A DNA stretch of 64,000 nt from Amorphoplanes friuliensis DSM 7358 (GCF_000494755.1 NC_022657.1:4998001-5062000); one strand, 5' to 3'; shown: positions 1 through 8,170, numbered from the stretch's first letter. Notes: generated by a model not told the origin, from the letters alone. A program made the numbers and translations.

Positions 1-2
1 CA

Positions 3-344
3 CCGCAGTTCCTGGACTTCGACCCCGAGGGCGGCACGTTCGGCGCCGTGCCGGAGCTGTTCGCCGAGACGTTCGTGCAGGACTGCCCGCCGGAGATCAT
101 CCAGGAAGGCACCGCCCGCCTGACCCGCCAGACGATCACCGTCACCCAGCAGCCCGTGCAGGCGGTCGCCTGGCACGACCTGCCCACGACGTACGTGGTG
201 TGCACCGAGGACCGCGGCACCCCGGCAGCGGCCCAGCGCGAATTCGCCCGCCGCGCCGACAAGGTCGTCGAGGTGGCGGCGGGCCACCACCCGTTCCTGT
301 CCCAGCCGGAAACCATCGCGGACCTCCTGGCCGGCCTGTCATGA
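3..344 (+). CDS. alpha/beta hydrolase, C-terminal part (truncated by window start)
   Basis: The reading frame is open from base 3, so the start lies outside the window. The visible 113 residues look like the end of an EstA/MhpC-like alpha/beta hydrolase: a strand ending in V-V-C-T-E-D (likely place of the acid residue) and, about 30 residues later, A-G-H-H-P-F-L-S-Q-P-E, the usual setting of the catalytic histidine in this family. The GxSxG nucleophile elbow is not in view. The stop overlaps the next start as ATGA, so the two genes are probably co-translated. Substrate unknown. Confidence 0.72.
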   Translation, partial: PQFLDFDPEGGTFGAVPELFAETFVQDCPPEIIQEGTARLTRQTITVTQQPVQAVAWHDLPTTYVVCTEDRGTPAAAQREFARRADKVVEVAAGHHPFLSQPETIADLLAGLS

Positions 345-682
345 CCGGAACGGCGGATCTGGTCCGGCGCATGTACGCCGCCTACAACAACCAGAACGCC
401 GAAGAGCTGCTCACGCTCCTGACCGACGACGTCGACTGGCCGGACGGCCCGGCCCGGCTGCGGGGCAAGGACGCCCTGCGCAACTATTGGCAGCGTCAAT
501 GGATCAGCACCCGCACTCACGACGAGCCGGGCGATCCCGTCGATCTGGGTGACGGCCGGATCGCGGTGCGGATCAACCAGACGGTACGCAGACCGGACGG
601 CTCGCCGGTGTCGACGGGCCGCTTCCTGCACGTCTTCGAGATCCGGGACGGCCTCGCCGCCAGGCTGGACATCAAGACATGA
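341..682 (+). CDS. SnoaL/NTF2-like domain protein
   Basis: 113 residues, the size of a single NTF2-fold cone domain. The N-terminal pattern (D-L-V-R-R-M-Y-A-A-Y-N-N-Q-N, then L-T-D-D-V-D-W-P-D-G) and the terminal strands F-L-H-V-F-E-I-R-D-G-L are typical of SnoaL-like proteins, which range from polyketide cyclases and isomerases to ligand-binding scaffolds. The start was chosen because its ATG overlaps the upstream hydrolase stop; a longer upstream extension in the same frame has no family support. Function beyond the fold cannot be told; coupling to a hydrolase suggests a small-molecule pathway. Confidence 0.75.
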   Translation: MTGTADLVRRMYAAYNNQNAEELLTLLTDDVDWPDGPARLRGKDALRNYWQRQWISTRTHDEPGDPVDLGDGRIAVRINQTVRRPDGSPVSTGRFLHVFEIRDGLAARLDIKT

Positions 683-768
683 ACGCCGGCTGTTCGTCGT
701 CCACCTGCACCAGCCTCGCCGATAAAGTTCCTGACAGACCGTGGAGCCCCTTCTAGTCGGGCGGGATC

Positions 769-2916
769 ATGCGACGCTGGACCACCTGGATGTTGCGCCA
801 TCGGGCCCTGGTGGTCGCCGCCTGGGTCCTCGTCGCCACGGCCGGCGGCGTCCTCGCCCCGCGCACCGTTGAGGCACTGCGGTACGAGTTCGCCCTGCCC
901 GGCCAGCCCGCCTACGAGGCCAACCAGCGCATCACCACGGCAACCGGCGGCGGCGGAGCGGTCGACCCGCTGGTCCTCGTCGCCCGCCCGCGCCAGGCCG
1001 GGCCGCCCGCGCGCGCAGCGTTCGAGACCCAGGTGGCCCGGGTCACCGCCGCAGCCCCGGGCAGCCGGGTGGTCACGCCGGCCGCCGCCGGCGAGCTGGC
1101 ATCCCCGGACGGCAGCGTCCTGGTCGCCCTGGTCTACCCCCGCGTCCTGCCGGGACCGGAGCCGTACGCCGCAGCCCTACCTGCGCTCGAAGCCGCCGCC
1201 GCCCGGACCGACGTCGGCGGGCGCCCGCTCACCGTCACCGGCACCACGGTGCTGGAGGAGACCTCGAGCGGCGGGCGGCGCGGGGTGCTCGTCGAGGTCG
1301 TCCTGGGCGGGCTGGGTGCGCTCATCGTGCTCGCCGCGGTGTTCGGCTCGCTGCTGGCCGCCGTACCGTTGCTCGTCGCCGTGGTGTCGATCCTCGCCAC
1401 CTTTCTCTGCCTGCTGGGCCTGACCGCGCTCACCGACGTGTCGTTCGTGGTCCAGTACCTGGTGGCGTTGATCGGGCTCGGTGTCGCCATCGACTACTCG
1501 TTGCTCATCGTCATGCGATGGCGCGAAGAGCGGGCCGGCGGCCTGGACGGCACGGCCGCAGTCGTGGCCGCCATGGCCACCGCCGGGCGGTCGGTGGTGT
1601 TCAGCGGTGTCACGGTCGCCGTCTCACTCGCCGCCCTGGTGCTGGTGCCACTGCCGTTCCTGCGCAGCATCGGCCTGGGTGGCCTGCTGATCCCGTTGCT
1701 CAGCGTCGCCACCGCCACCACCCTCGTACCGGTCGTGCTGGCCACCGCCGGTGAACGCCTTCAGTGGCCTCGCCGCCGGATCACCGATCCGAGCAGCCGA
1801 GCCTGGCGGCGGATCGCCACCGTCGCGGTACGCCGCCCCGCGCTCGTCGCCCTGGCGAGCACCCTGCTCCTGCTGGGACTCGCGGCACCCCTGCTGGGCC
1901 TTCGGCTCGGCTCACCACGGCTGGACGCGTACGACGCGAGCACCCCGGCCGGTGTCGCCACGGCACAGCTCACGGCCTCCGGGATCAGCCCGGGAGTGCT
2001 GCGCCCGACCGAGGTGCTCCTGCCACCCGCCGAGGCGCCGGGCGCGGTGGCGCGTTTCGCCGCCCTGCCCGGTGTCGCCGCCGCGGTCGCCCCGGCGTCC
2101 GCCGGCTGGACCACCCCCGCCGGGCAACTCATCCAGGTCTGGACCAGCGAGGACCCCGCGACGGCGACCAGCCGGACAGCCGTGCGGGCGGTACGCGACG
2201 CCGCAGCGACCATCCCGGGTGCTCAGGTCGGCGGGCACCCGGCCGAGGACGCCGACTTCGTCACCGCGGTCTACAGCGACGCCCCGTTCGTCGTGCTCGG
2301 CATCGTCCTGGTGACGTTCCTGCTGCTGGCCCGGGCCCTGCGCTCACTCTGGCTACCGATCAAGGCGCTGCTGCTCAACGTGGTCTCGATCGCCGCGGCG
2401 TACGGCATCACGGTCCTGATCTGGCAGGACGGCGCCGGCAGCGACCTGATCTTCGGCACGCCCGCCAGCGGCGCCATCACCATCTGGGTGCCGATCGCCG
2501 TCTTCGCGTTCCTCTTCGGCCTGTCGATGGACTACGAGGTCTTCATCCTGTCCCGGATGCGCGAGGCCTACGACGAGCACGGCTCCACGCCGCGGGCGGT
2601 GATCGACGGCATCGCCCGTACCGGCCGGCTGGTGACCTCCGCGGCGCTGATCCTCTTCCTGGCCTTCGTCGCCCTGTCCACCGTGCCGGCCGTCGAGGTG
2701 AAGATCCTCGCCACGGCACTGGCACTGGGAATCGCCATCGACGCCCTGATCGTGCGCGCGCTCCTGGCCCCCGCCCTGGTGGTGCTGCTCGGCCGGCTCA
2801 ACTGGTCGCTACCGCGGCCGCTCGCCGTCCTACTGCGCCTCCCGCCGGAACCCTCCCCACGTTCGCGGTCGACCGCCGCCCCGAAAGCGCCCAACGGCGT
2901 AAGCCCGCCGTCATGA
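769..2916 (+). CDS. MMPL family (RND superfamily) membrane transporter
   Basis: 715 residues, normal for single-chain actinobacterial MMPL/YdfJ-like transporters. Two repeats each have a lead helix, a large extracellular loop, then a five- to six-helix bundle. The charged pairs expected in the proton-relay helices are visible: G-V-A-I-D-Y-S-L-L near residue 240 and F-G-L-S-M-D-Y-E-V-F near residue 585. MMPL proteins export lipids, pigments or antibiotics using proton motive force; the substrate here is unknown. It stands alone (86 bases after the SnoaL gene), with no regulator beside it. The C-terminal tail is basic and low in complexity. Confidence 0.88.
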   Translation: MRRWTTWMLRHRALVVAAWVLVATAGGVLAPRTVEALRYEFALPGQPAYEANQRITTATGGGGAVDPLVLVARPRQAGPPARAAFETQVARVTAAAPGSRVVTPAAAGELASPDGSVLVALVYPRVLPGPEPYAAALPALEAAAARTDVGGRPLTVTGTTVLEETSSGGRRGVLVEVVLGGLGALIVLAAVFGSLLAAVPLLVAVVSILATFLCLLGLTALTDVSFVVQYLVALIGLGVAIDYSLLIVMRWREERAGGLDGTAAVVAAMATAGRSVVFSGVTVAVSLAALVLVPLPFLRSIGLGGLLIPLLSVATATTLVPVVLATAGERLQWPRRRITDPSSRAWRRIATVAVRRPALVALASTLLLLGLAAPLLGLRLGSPRLDAYDASTPAGVATAQLTASGISPGVLRPTEVLLPPAEAPGAVARFAALPGVAAAVAPASAGWTTPAGQLIQVWTSEDPATATSRTAVRAVRDAAATIPGAQVGGHPAEDADFVTAVYSDAPFVVLGIVLVTFLLLARALRSLWLPIKALLLNVVSIAAAYGITVLIWQDGAGSDLIFGTPASGAITIWVPIAVFAFLFGLSMDYEVFILSRMREAYDEHGSTPRAVIDGIARTGRLVTSAALILFLAFVALSTVPAVEVKILATALALGIAIDALIVRALLAPALVVLLGRLNWSLPRPLAVLLRLPPEPSPRSRSTAAPKAPNGVSPPS

Positions 2917-3076
2917 GGCCGGATCCTGTCGGTGCAGGCGCAGGGCATGCCGAGTACAAGGCGACGAGGAGCGATCCCGATCATGGCGAATCAGCTTGCC
3001 GTTTTAACCTCCCGCTCCACCGCGACGTCGCTGCGAGCGAGGTTGTTGCGTTATCAAGGGTGACTACGTGCGTACC

Positions 3077-3092
3077 GCCCAGCGCACTGGGC
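3077..3092. terminator. short GC hairpin between MMPL gene and AT-rich island
   Basis: Arms GCCCAG and CTGGGC with a 4-base loop, in the 217-base gap between the MMPL gene and the 3' end of the DUF2442 fusion. It lies downstream of both convergent genes, so it could end transcription from either side. There is no T-tract, and the stem is only 6 bp. Confidence 0.3.
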
Positions 3093-3133
3093 GCGGGCGG
3101 CGGCGGGACGCAGCGCGCGTTCTCTGCGGCAGA

Positions 3134-4090
3134 TTAGTACATGACTCTGCGTTGGCTCTTCAACGTCCGGCCCCGCCTCACCTGCTTCGCCCCAGCCGAG
3201 ATAAGTAGCTGTTGCGCATTGAGCAAGACACGCAAGTCATCCACTATTTCCGAATCATCCGGCATGTCGCCGAACCAATATTCAGTCGAATACAAATTCG
3301 CGGCTTCATATGATCGAGAAAGCCTGCCTTTAGCATCTAAATCCAACATCCCTCTGTCGTATTTTTCAGCGACAGGATGTTCAACTAGTTTTCTCCTAGA
3401 TAGCCCGGCTTGCCGTCTAATTTCGGCAGTCGACGGGAGCTTCCCTGAATCGCCTTTTCTACCAATGTCGATCTTTTTTTGAGCATAGAGCCCACGAGAC
3501 ACCGCGACGGCGTTTCTAGTCAGAGATAAGAATACCGTCGCGCCGTCTTTGCGAAAAAAGAAAACGACAGGGAAGGTTATCGGACCCGTTGCCGCCTTTG
3601 GCCAAAGACGGATCCAAGGAGTTTCGGCCCAGCCCGAAGATCCCGCGCTACCAACGACTACATATCCGGGAAACGCACTTTCTAGAACTCCCGACATTCC
3701 GGTTCGGATATAGGAAGCTAGCGGGTTTCCTAAAAATTTTTCTCTACGTTCCATCGCGTAGGTTGCCATGATGTGCTCCAGGCGCCTTCCGATAGATGAG
3801 GCGAGCGGGCTTCTCCTCGCCAGCCTGACTGCCTCACCAACAGTTGACCCATCGTCGGAGTCGGGGATGAGAATGTCCTCAGGGAGCTCAACTCCGTTCG
3901 GAAGAACGATCCCAAATCCCGCCTCCGAGAGGGTGGCGACGCCACCCAGTTGCCCCTCGAATCTCTCGGCAAAAACCTCAGCCCCAAATAACCTCAACAA
4001 TGAAACCTCAAACTTCTCGCCGCGGTCAGAGGTCAGAAGTAGAAGTCCGCTGCGGGCATCAGTGACCCGCACTTCAGAAAGACGCGGCAT
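3134..4090 (-). CDS. DUF2442 :: MrcB_N (DUF3578) fusion protein
   Basis: 318 residues. Residues 1-75 match the DUF2442 pattern: M-P-R-L-S-E-V at the start, a hydrophobic 'L..TSDRGEKFEVSLL' strand pair, and the ending I-V-L-P-N-G-V-E-L-P-E-D-I-L. Residues about 90-300 match the MrcB N-terminal (DUF3578) domain: the V-V-G-S-A-G-S-S-G-W-A-E-T-P-W-I core at 145-160, the F-F-F-R-K-D-G-A-T-V-F-L-S-L strand at 177-190, and an ending with Y-E ... Y-W-F-G-D-M-P-D-D-S ... D-D-L. In McrBC-type systems this domain precedes an AAA+ motor and helps recognise DNA; here there is no AAA+ module and no nuclease partner. It follows the DUF4160 gene after 12 bases. The DNA is clearly richer in A+T than all neighbours, a sign of transfer. 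Confidence 0.78.
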   Translation of the reverse strand: MPRLSEVRVTDARSGLLLLTSDRGEKFEVSLLRLFGAEVFAERFEGQLGGVATLSEAGFGIVLPNGVELPEDILIPDSDDGSTVGEAVRLARRSPLASSIGRRLEHIMATYAMERREKFLGNPLASYIRTGMSGVLESAFPGYVVVGSAGSSGWAETPWIRLWPKAATGPITFPVVFFFRKDGATVFLSLTRNAVAVSRGLYAQKKIDIGRKGDSGKLPSTAEIRRQAGLSRRKLVEHPVAEKYDRGMLDLDAKGRLSRSYEAANLYSTEYWFGDMPDDSEIVDDLRVLLNAQQLLISAGAKQVRRGRTLKSQRRVMY

Positions 4091-4102
4091 AGAAGTCCTA
4101 AC

Positions 4103-4363
4103 TTAGGAATTAGTTATTACATTGCCCCACTCCTTGCGGAGTAGAGAAATATTTTTGCGCCTCCATCCCTCTATTCGCTTATAGCATTTGGAGCTCGGCT
4201 CCAAACCCTTGAACTTCATTCGATCGCCGCTACTAATCTTTATTCCCGCATTCCCTTCCGCTCTGATTGCGTGAAAATGCGGCGGCATATGATCCTCTGA
4301 GTACATGTACGCCTCGAAGCGTGGAGACCCATCCACAAAGCCAAGCCTTGGCATGGTGGACAT
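4103..4363 (-). CDS. DUF4160 domain protein
   Basis: 86 residues. The pattern Y-M-Y-S-E-D-H-M-P-P-H-F-H-A, then residues binding a short acidic/basic strand and the ending W-R-R-K-N-I-S-L-L-R-K-E-W, is the DUF4160 signature (compact protein with a P-P-H-x-H motif). DUF4160 genes are often found next to DUF2442 genes, and some such pairs are treated as toxin-antitoxin-like; the biochemical role is not established. It is the first gene of the AT-rich two-gene unit. A second ATG three codons in (4354) is an equally good start; no strong ribosome-binding site is seen for either. Confidence 0.82.
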   Translation of the reverse strand: MSTMPRLGFVDGSPRFEAYMYSEDHMPPHFHAIRAEGNAGIKISSGDRMKFKGLEPSSKCYKRIEGWRRKNISLLRKEWGNVITNS

Positions 4364-4864
4364 ATTAGAGATACTTAAGCTATCGTCGCCGAGATTCGAG
4401 AATTTGGCTGCTCGACTTTTCTGCGGTGAGATAATTCAGCGATTTCATCCGTCAGATCTTTTGAAGACCTGCGGCCGGCTCAGGCGTACTCTTCTCGGCA
4501 TGAGAATGCGTTCAAGTGACGGAGCCGCCGGATCGACATCACGCCGCGTGATGGACGTCGCCCCGACGGGAGGTTAGGAGTTCCAACCGGCCGGGGCTGA
4601 AGCCAGCGTCGCTGGAGCCAACACGATCGGGTTGCCATCAGTGAGGGCGCGAGGCATCGATGACGCTCTTTCCGACGCGTCCAATGTGGGATCTCGCACG
4701 GCGCCAGGCCGGTCTCGTGACCGACGGGCACCAGGACATTTACGCTGGCGAACTCGAGGTATCACTCTTATCAGCCGTTTCGCCACACTTCATTCGCGAC
4801 GGCGGGCGGTGGAAACCTCTCATCGCGGTACGGCTCGCCGGCGTGCGGCAGAACGCCGCCAGAG
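4364..4864. other. gene-free stretch flanking the AT-rich island
   Basis: I see no convincing coding region here. The first ~100 bases are AT-rich and should hold the promoter of the DUF4160 gene. At 4537-4553 there is a hairpin (CATCACG, 3-base loop, CGTGATG). Base composition returns to the high-GC norm from about 4500, so the island's upstream edge is probably in this stretch. Open frames here give low-complexity, arginine-rich translations typical of GC-rich non-coding frames. Confidence 0.5.
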
Positions 4865-5197
4865 TCACTGTTGAGCGCTGCCGATACGTAGGCGATTGCC
4901 GTCCGGGTCTCGCAAGTGGACCTCACGACCCCACGGAGCGTCCTCGACGGCGACATCGAACTCCGCCGCCACCACCTCGACATCCTCGAGGTGCAGATAC
5001 AGGAGGGTCCCGGGCCGGGCATCACCGCGATGCTCGGACAGGAAGATCTGTATCGGCCCGCGCGAGATGCACAGGAATAAGGGAAAGCCGGGCTCGAAGC
5101 GGTGCTCCCACTGCCTGGCGAAACCGAGCCGGGCGTACCAGGCCGCCGACACTTCGGCGTTTTCCGCACGAAGGATAGGCGTGATCTTCTCGTCCAT
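4865..5197 (-). CDS. VOC (glyoxalase/bleomycin-resistance-like) protein
   Basis: 110 residues with the order expected of one VOC half-module pair: P-I-L-R-A at the start, A-A-W-Y-A-R-L-G-F early, F-L-C-I-S-R-G-P-I-Q-I-F-L-S-E in the middle, and W-G-R-E-V-H-L-R-D-P-D-G-N-R-L-R-I at the end. This arrangement is like bleomycin-resistance binding proteins. The ATG at 5197 was preferred to an in-frame start 34 codons earlier, whose translation is arginine-rich junk overlapping the TetR gene. It begins 5 bases after the TetR stop, so the two form an operon. Confidence 0.85.
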   Translation of the reverse strand: MDEKITPILRAENAEVSAAWYARLGFARQWEHRFEPGFPLFLCISRGPIQIFLSEHRGDARPGTLLYLHLEDVEVVAAEFDVAVEDAPWGREVHLRDPDGNRLRIGSAQQ

Positions 5198-5202
5198 ACG
5201 CG

Positions 5203-5772
5203 TCACGGTAGGCGCAGGCCGGCGGTCACGAGGCTGACCATGCCGCGGGCGTCGTAGCGCGGGTTGTCCGCGCCGATGCACAGGTTGCCGATGCCCCACA
5301 TCAGCATCAGTGCCTCCATCCCCGGCTTGATCTCCCCCGCCGCCTCAGCGGCCTCGAGCAGCTCGGCGCAAACCGGGACCAACCGATCAAGGAAGTACGC
5401 GTGCAGCGCGTGGTACGAAGCATCGTCGGACTGGAACGCCCCTGCCAGCCCGCGTTTGGTGACCAGGAAGTCGACGAACAAGTTGATCCACTGTGTCAGC
5501 GCGGTGTGCGGCGAGTCGTTGTTCGCCAGCAGCACCGGGCCCGCCTCGGCGCAGGCTTCGACCTGGTGGCGGTACACCGCGACGATCAGGTCTGCGCGGG
5601 TCGGGAAGTGGCGGTAGATCGTGCCGACGCCGACGCCGGCCTGGGCGGCGATGTCGCGGACGGGCACGTCGACGCCGGATGCCACGAAGGCTGCTGCCGC
5701 CGCGTCCAGGAGAGTTTTCTCGTTGCGCCGGGCGTCGGCCCGTTTGCGCGGCGCTCCACCGTCGTCGACCAC
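5203..5772 (-). CDS. TetR family transcriptional repressor
   Basis: 189 residues from a GTG start at 5772. Residues 15-60 form the TetR helix-turn-helix (L-L-D-A-A-A-A-A-F ... V-R-D-I-A-A-Q-A-G-V-G-V-G-T-I-Y-R-H-F-P-T-R-A-D-L); the rest is the all-helical ligand-binding domain. Starts further upstream would run through the operator. The gene is divergent from the hydrolase at 5877 and precedes a VOC gene. The shared intergenic region carries two near-identical palindromes, so it probably represses itself and the hydrolase/LLM operon. Confidence 0.9.
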   Translation of the reverse strand: MVDDGGAPRKRADARRNEKTLLDAAAAAFVASGVDVPVRDIAAQAGVGVGTIYRHFPTRADLIVAVYRHQVEACAEAGPVLLANNDSPHTALTQWINLFVDFLVTKRGLAGAFQSDDASYHALHAYFLDRLVPVCAELLEAAEAAGEIKPGMEALMLMWGIGNLCIGADNPRYDARGMVSLVTAGLRLP

Positions 5773-5797
5773 CGTTTTGCAACCTCCGTCACACTCT

Positions 5798-5847
5798 TTG
5801 GCAAACGGAACGTTGTTCCGTATGGTCAGTAGCGGAACAACGCTCCG
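5798..5847 (+). promoter_or_regulatory. promoter with twin TetR-type operators
   Basis: A sigma70-like promoter reads toward the hydrolase: TTGGCA at 5798-5803, exactly 17 bases, then TATGGT at 5821-5826. The spacer is filled by a perfect palindrome, CGGAAC-GTT-GTTCCG (5806-5820). A second copy, CGGAAC-AAC-GCTCCG (5833-5847, one mismatch between arms), sits 27 bases further on. Placement between a divergent tetR gene and its likely target makes this the probable TetR operator. Confidence 0.8.
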
Positions 5848-5876
5848 CTTGCTCAGCATAACCAAGGAGATCAGTC

Positions 5877-6752
5877 GTGCCCAGTGTCCTCAGCATGAGC
5901 CCCGTGATCCTGCCGCCGTCCTCCGGCCGCGGCGAGGACCTGCAGGTGCGGGTGTCCGCCCCCGCCACCGGCGACAACCTGCCGATCATCGTCTTCTCAC
6001 ACGGCTTCGGGCAGTCGATGGACAGCTACGCCCCGCTGGCCGGCTTCTGGGCCGCCCACGGCTTCGTGGTCCTGCAGCCCACCCACCTCGATTCCCGGAC
6101 CCTCAAGGTCACACCCGAGGATCCCCGGTACGCCCGGATCTGGCGTATCCGCGTCGACGACCTCACGAACGTCCTCGACCACCTGGACGTGCTCGAGGCA
6201 GCCGTCCCCGGTCTTGCCGGCCGCGTCGACCGAGACCGCACCGCCGTTGCCGGGCACTCCTGGGGCGGCCAGACGGCTAGCACCCTGCTGGGCGCGCGGG
6301 TCCTCGACGCCGACGGCGTGCCGGGCGAGGACATGTCCGACCCGCGCATCAAGGCCGGCGTGCTGCTCGCCACCACGGGCACCGGCGGCGCGGACCTGAG
6401 CCCGTTCGCCGCCGAGCACTTCCCGTTCATGAGCCCGGACTTCACGGCCATGACCACCCCGGCCCTGGTCGTCGCGGGCGATCAGGACAAGTCAGCCCTT
6501 TCGGTACGCGGCCCCGACTGGTTCACCGACCCGTACTTCCTCAGCCCCGGCCCCAAGAGCCTGCTGACGCTGTTCGGGGCGGAGCACTCGCTCGGTGGCA
6601 TCTCCGGGTACGCGGTCACGGAGACCACGGACGAGAGCCCCGAGCGTGTCGCGCTGATCCAGCAGCTGACCACGGCGTACCTGCGGGGTGTCCTCGACAA
6701 GGAAGACACCGGCCTGAGCGCCGGCGGCCTGGGCCGCATCGAGTCGAAATGA
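5877..6752 (+). CDS. alpha/beta hydrolase (chlorophyllase/dienelactone hydrolase-like)
   Basis: 291 residues from a GTG start with AAGGAGA seven to thirteen bases upstream. The oxyanion-loop motif F-S-H-G-F-G-Q-S is near residue 40, the nucleophile elbow V-A-G-H-S-W-G-G near residue 125, and the histidine region F-G-A-E-H-S-L-G-G near residue 235. It lacks a signal peptide, so it is cytoplasmic. It overlaps the LLM oxidoreductase by ATGA and is driven from the TetR-controlled promoter, suggesting a substrate-inducible two-step ester or lactone breakdown. Substrate unknown. Confidence 0.85.
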   Translation: MPSVLSMSPVILPPSSGRGEDLQVRVSAPATGDNLPIIVFSHGFGQSMDSYAPLAGFWAAHGFVVLQPTHLDSRTLKVTPEDPRYARIWRIRVDDLTNVLDHLDVLEAAVPGLAGRVDRDRTAVAGHSWGGQTASTLLGARVLDADGVPGEDMSDPRIKAGVLLATTGTGGADLSPFAAEHFPFMSPDFTAMTTPALVVAGDQDKSALSVRGPDWFTDPYFLSPGPKSLLTLFGAEHSLGGISGYAVTETTDESPERVALIQQLTTAYLRGVLDKEDTGLSAGGLGRIESK

Positions 6753-7618
6753 GGCCCAGCTTCGGCATCATGACCGCGCCGATGCAGGTCGCGTACGAGG
6801 ACATTTTGCGGGTGTGGCGCGAGGCGGACACGATCCCGGAGATCGAGCACGCCTGGCTCTTCGATCACCTCATGCCGATCGGCGGCGACCCCGCCGGACC
6901 GGCGCTGGAGGGCTGGACGCTGCTCCCGGCCCTTGCCGCGCAGACCAGCCGGATACGTCTCGGCGTGATGGTGACCAGCAATCGTTTCCGGCCGCCGGCA
7001 CTGCTCGCCAAGATCGCCACCACGGTCGACATCGTCTCCGGTGGGCGTCTCGACTTCGGGATCGGCGCGGGCTCGCGCCCCGGCCATCCCCTGGCCCGGC
7101 GCGAATACGCCGCCCACGGCCTGCCCTTCCACGACGCCGATCACGCGGTGGGAAGCCTCGCCGAGGCCTGCACGGTGATCCGGCGACTGTGGACCGAGGC
7201 CGAGCCGTTCGACTTCCCGGGCACGTACGTCCAGCTCACGGGTGCGTTCGGCAATCCCAAGCCGGTGCAGCGCCCGCACCCGCCGATCCTCATCGGCGGC
7301 CGGTCGTCGAAGGTTCTGCGCATCGTCGCCGAGCACGCCGACCTGTGGAACATCCCCGGCGGTGATCTCACCGACGCCGCCAGCCGCAGCGCCCTGCTGG
7401 ACCGCTACTGCGCGGAGATCGGCCGCGACCCGGCCACGATCACCCGCTCGATCCACCTGCAGGTGTCGTACGACGAGCCCGGCTCCACGCGTACCGAAAT
7501 CGGCCTGGCCCTCGACGCAGGCTTCACCCACGTGGTTCTTGGGCTCCCTTCGCCCTACCCGGCAAGTGTCGCCCGCTGGGTGACCGACGAACTCATCACC
7601 CCGTCACTCCGGCGCTGA
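6749..7618 (+). CDS. LLM-class flavin (F420/FMN)-dependent oxidoreductase
   Basis: 289 residues with the luciferase-like TIM barrel: F-G-I-M strand 1, W-L-F-D-H-L near residue 33, R-I-R-L-G-V-M-V-T-S-N, G-R-L-D-F-G-I-G-A-G-S-R, and P-P-I-L-I-G-G near residue 180. These are shared by F420-dependent actinobacterial LLM enzymes; cofactor choice cannot be settled by eye. ATGA overlap with the upstream hydrolase means translational coupling. Its 3' end overlaps the convergent MarR gene by 15 bases. Confidence 0.86.
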   Translation: MRPSFGIMTAPMQVAYEDILRVWREADTIPEIEHAWLFDHLMPIGGDPAGPALEGWTLLPALAAQTSRIRLGVMVTSNRFRPPALLAKIATTVDIVSGGRLDFGIGAGSRPGHPLARREYAAHGLPFHDADHAVGSLAEACTVIRRLWTEAEPFDFPGTYVQLTGAFGNPKPVQRPHPPILIGGRSSKVLRIVAEHADLWNIPGGDLTDAASRSALLDRYCAEIGRDPATITRSIHLQVSYDEPGSTRTEIGLALDAGFTHVVLGLPSPYPASVARWVTDELITPSLRR

Positions 7619-8074
7619 CAGGTCGCCCAGCCGGGCGCGCACCTTGTCGCCGATCACGGTGAGGGTCTGCAGTTCGGCCGGTGTGAGCTGGTCGATGAAG
7701 GCGGCGCGGACGTCCACCACGTGCTGCGGGGCGGCGGCCCTGATCAGGTCGGCGCCCTGCGGCGTGATGGCGGCGAACGCGCCACGCTGATCGGTCTCGC
7801 ACCGTTCGCGGGTCACCAGCCCGCGTTTCTCCATCCGGCCCAGGTGCTGCGACAGGCGGCTCTTCTCCCAGCCCAGCAGACCCCCGAGCTCGTACGACCG
7901 CAGCCGGCCGCCGGGTGTCTCGGAGAGATGGGCCAGCACCCGGTAGTCGGCGCTGGAGAGCCCGCACCTGGTCCGCAGCTGCCGATCGAGGAACTCCATC
8001 AGCTCCTCCTGCAACACCATCAGGCTGCGCCAGGCCCGCTGCTCACCCTCGTCCAGCCACCTCGCCTCGGTCAT
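7604..8074 (-). CDS. MarR family transcriptional regulator
   Basis: 156 residues from the ATG at 8074 (a GTG three codons earlier is possible). The winged-helix core is visible: D-Y-R-V-L-A-H-L-S, then L-G-G-L-L-G-W-E-K-S-R-L-S-Q-H-L-G-R-M-E-K-R-G-L-V, then the wing with A-A-I-T-P-Q-G. It is divergent from the nitroreductase at 8171; the 96-base gap contains two matching palindromes, so the target is almost certainly that gene plus itself. Confidence 0.9.
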   Translation of the reverse strand: MTEARWLDEGEQRAWRSLMVLQEELMEFLDRQLRTRCGLSSADYRVLAHLSETPGGRLRSYELGGLLGWEKSRLSQHLGRMEKRGLVTRERCETDQRGAFAAITPQGADLIRAAAPQHVVDVRAAFIDQLTPAELQTLTVIGDKVRARLGDLSAPE

Positions 8075-8092
8075 GGGCGTCACTCTACCGCT

Positions 8093-8144
8093 TGGTTGAC
8101 ATGTGAACCAGCCGCCGCCTACGGTCTGGTTAACACGTTAACCA
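8093..8144 (+). promoter_or_regulatory. promoter with twin MarR operators
   Basis: Two 18-bp palindromes share the outer sequence TGGTT...AACCA. The first (8093-8110) is TGGTTGAC-AT-GTGAACCA with one arm mismatch; the second (8127-8144) is TGGTTAAC-AC-GTTAACCA and is perfect. Centres are 34 bases apart. A promoter reading right fits between them: TTGACA at 8096-8101, 18-base spacer, TACGGT at 8120-8125, so one site covers the -35 and the other the region just after the -10. Confidence 0.82.
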
Positions 8145-8170
8145 ACCGGGCCGACCCGAAAGGGATCACC

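Noticed and set aside
1764..3137. 457-residue frame inside the MMPL gene, running to the island
   Set aside because: Arg/Gly/Pro-rich shadow with no motif; overlaps the MMPL frame entirely.
4660..5178. 172-residue + strand frame in the gap after the AT-rich island
   Set aside because: Second half is antisense to the VOC gene, and the first half has no recognisable pattern.
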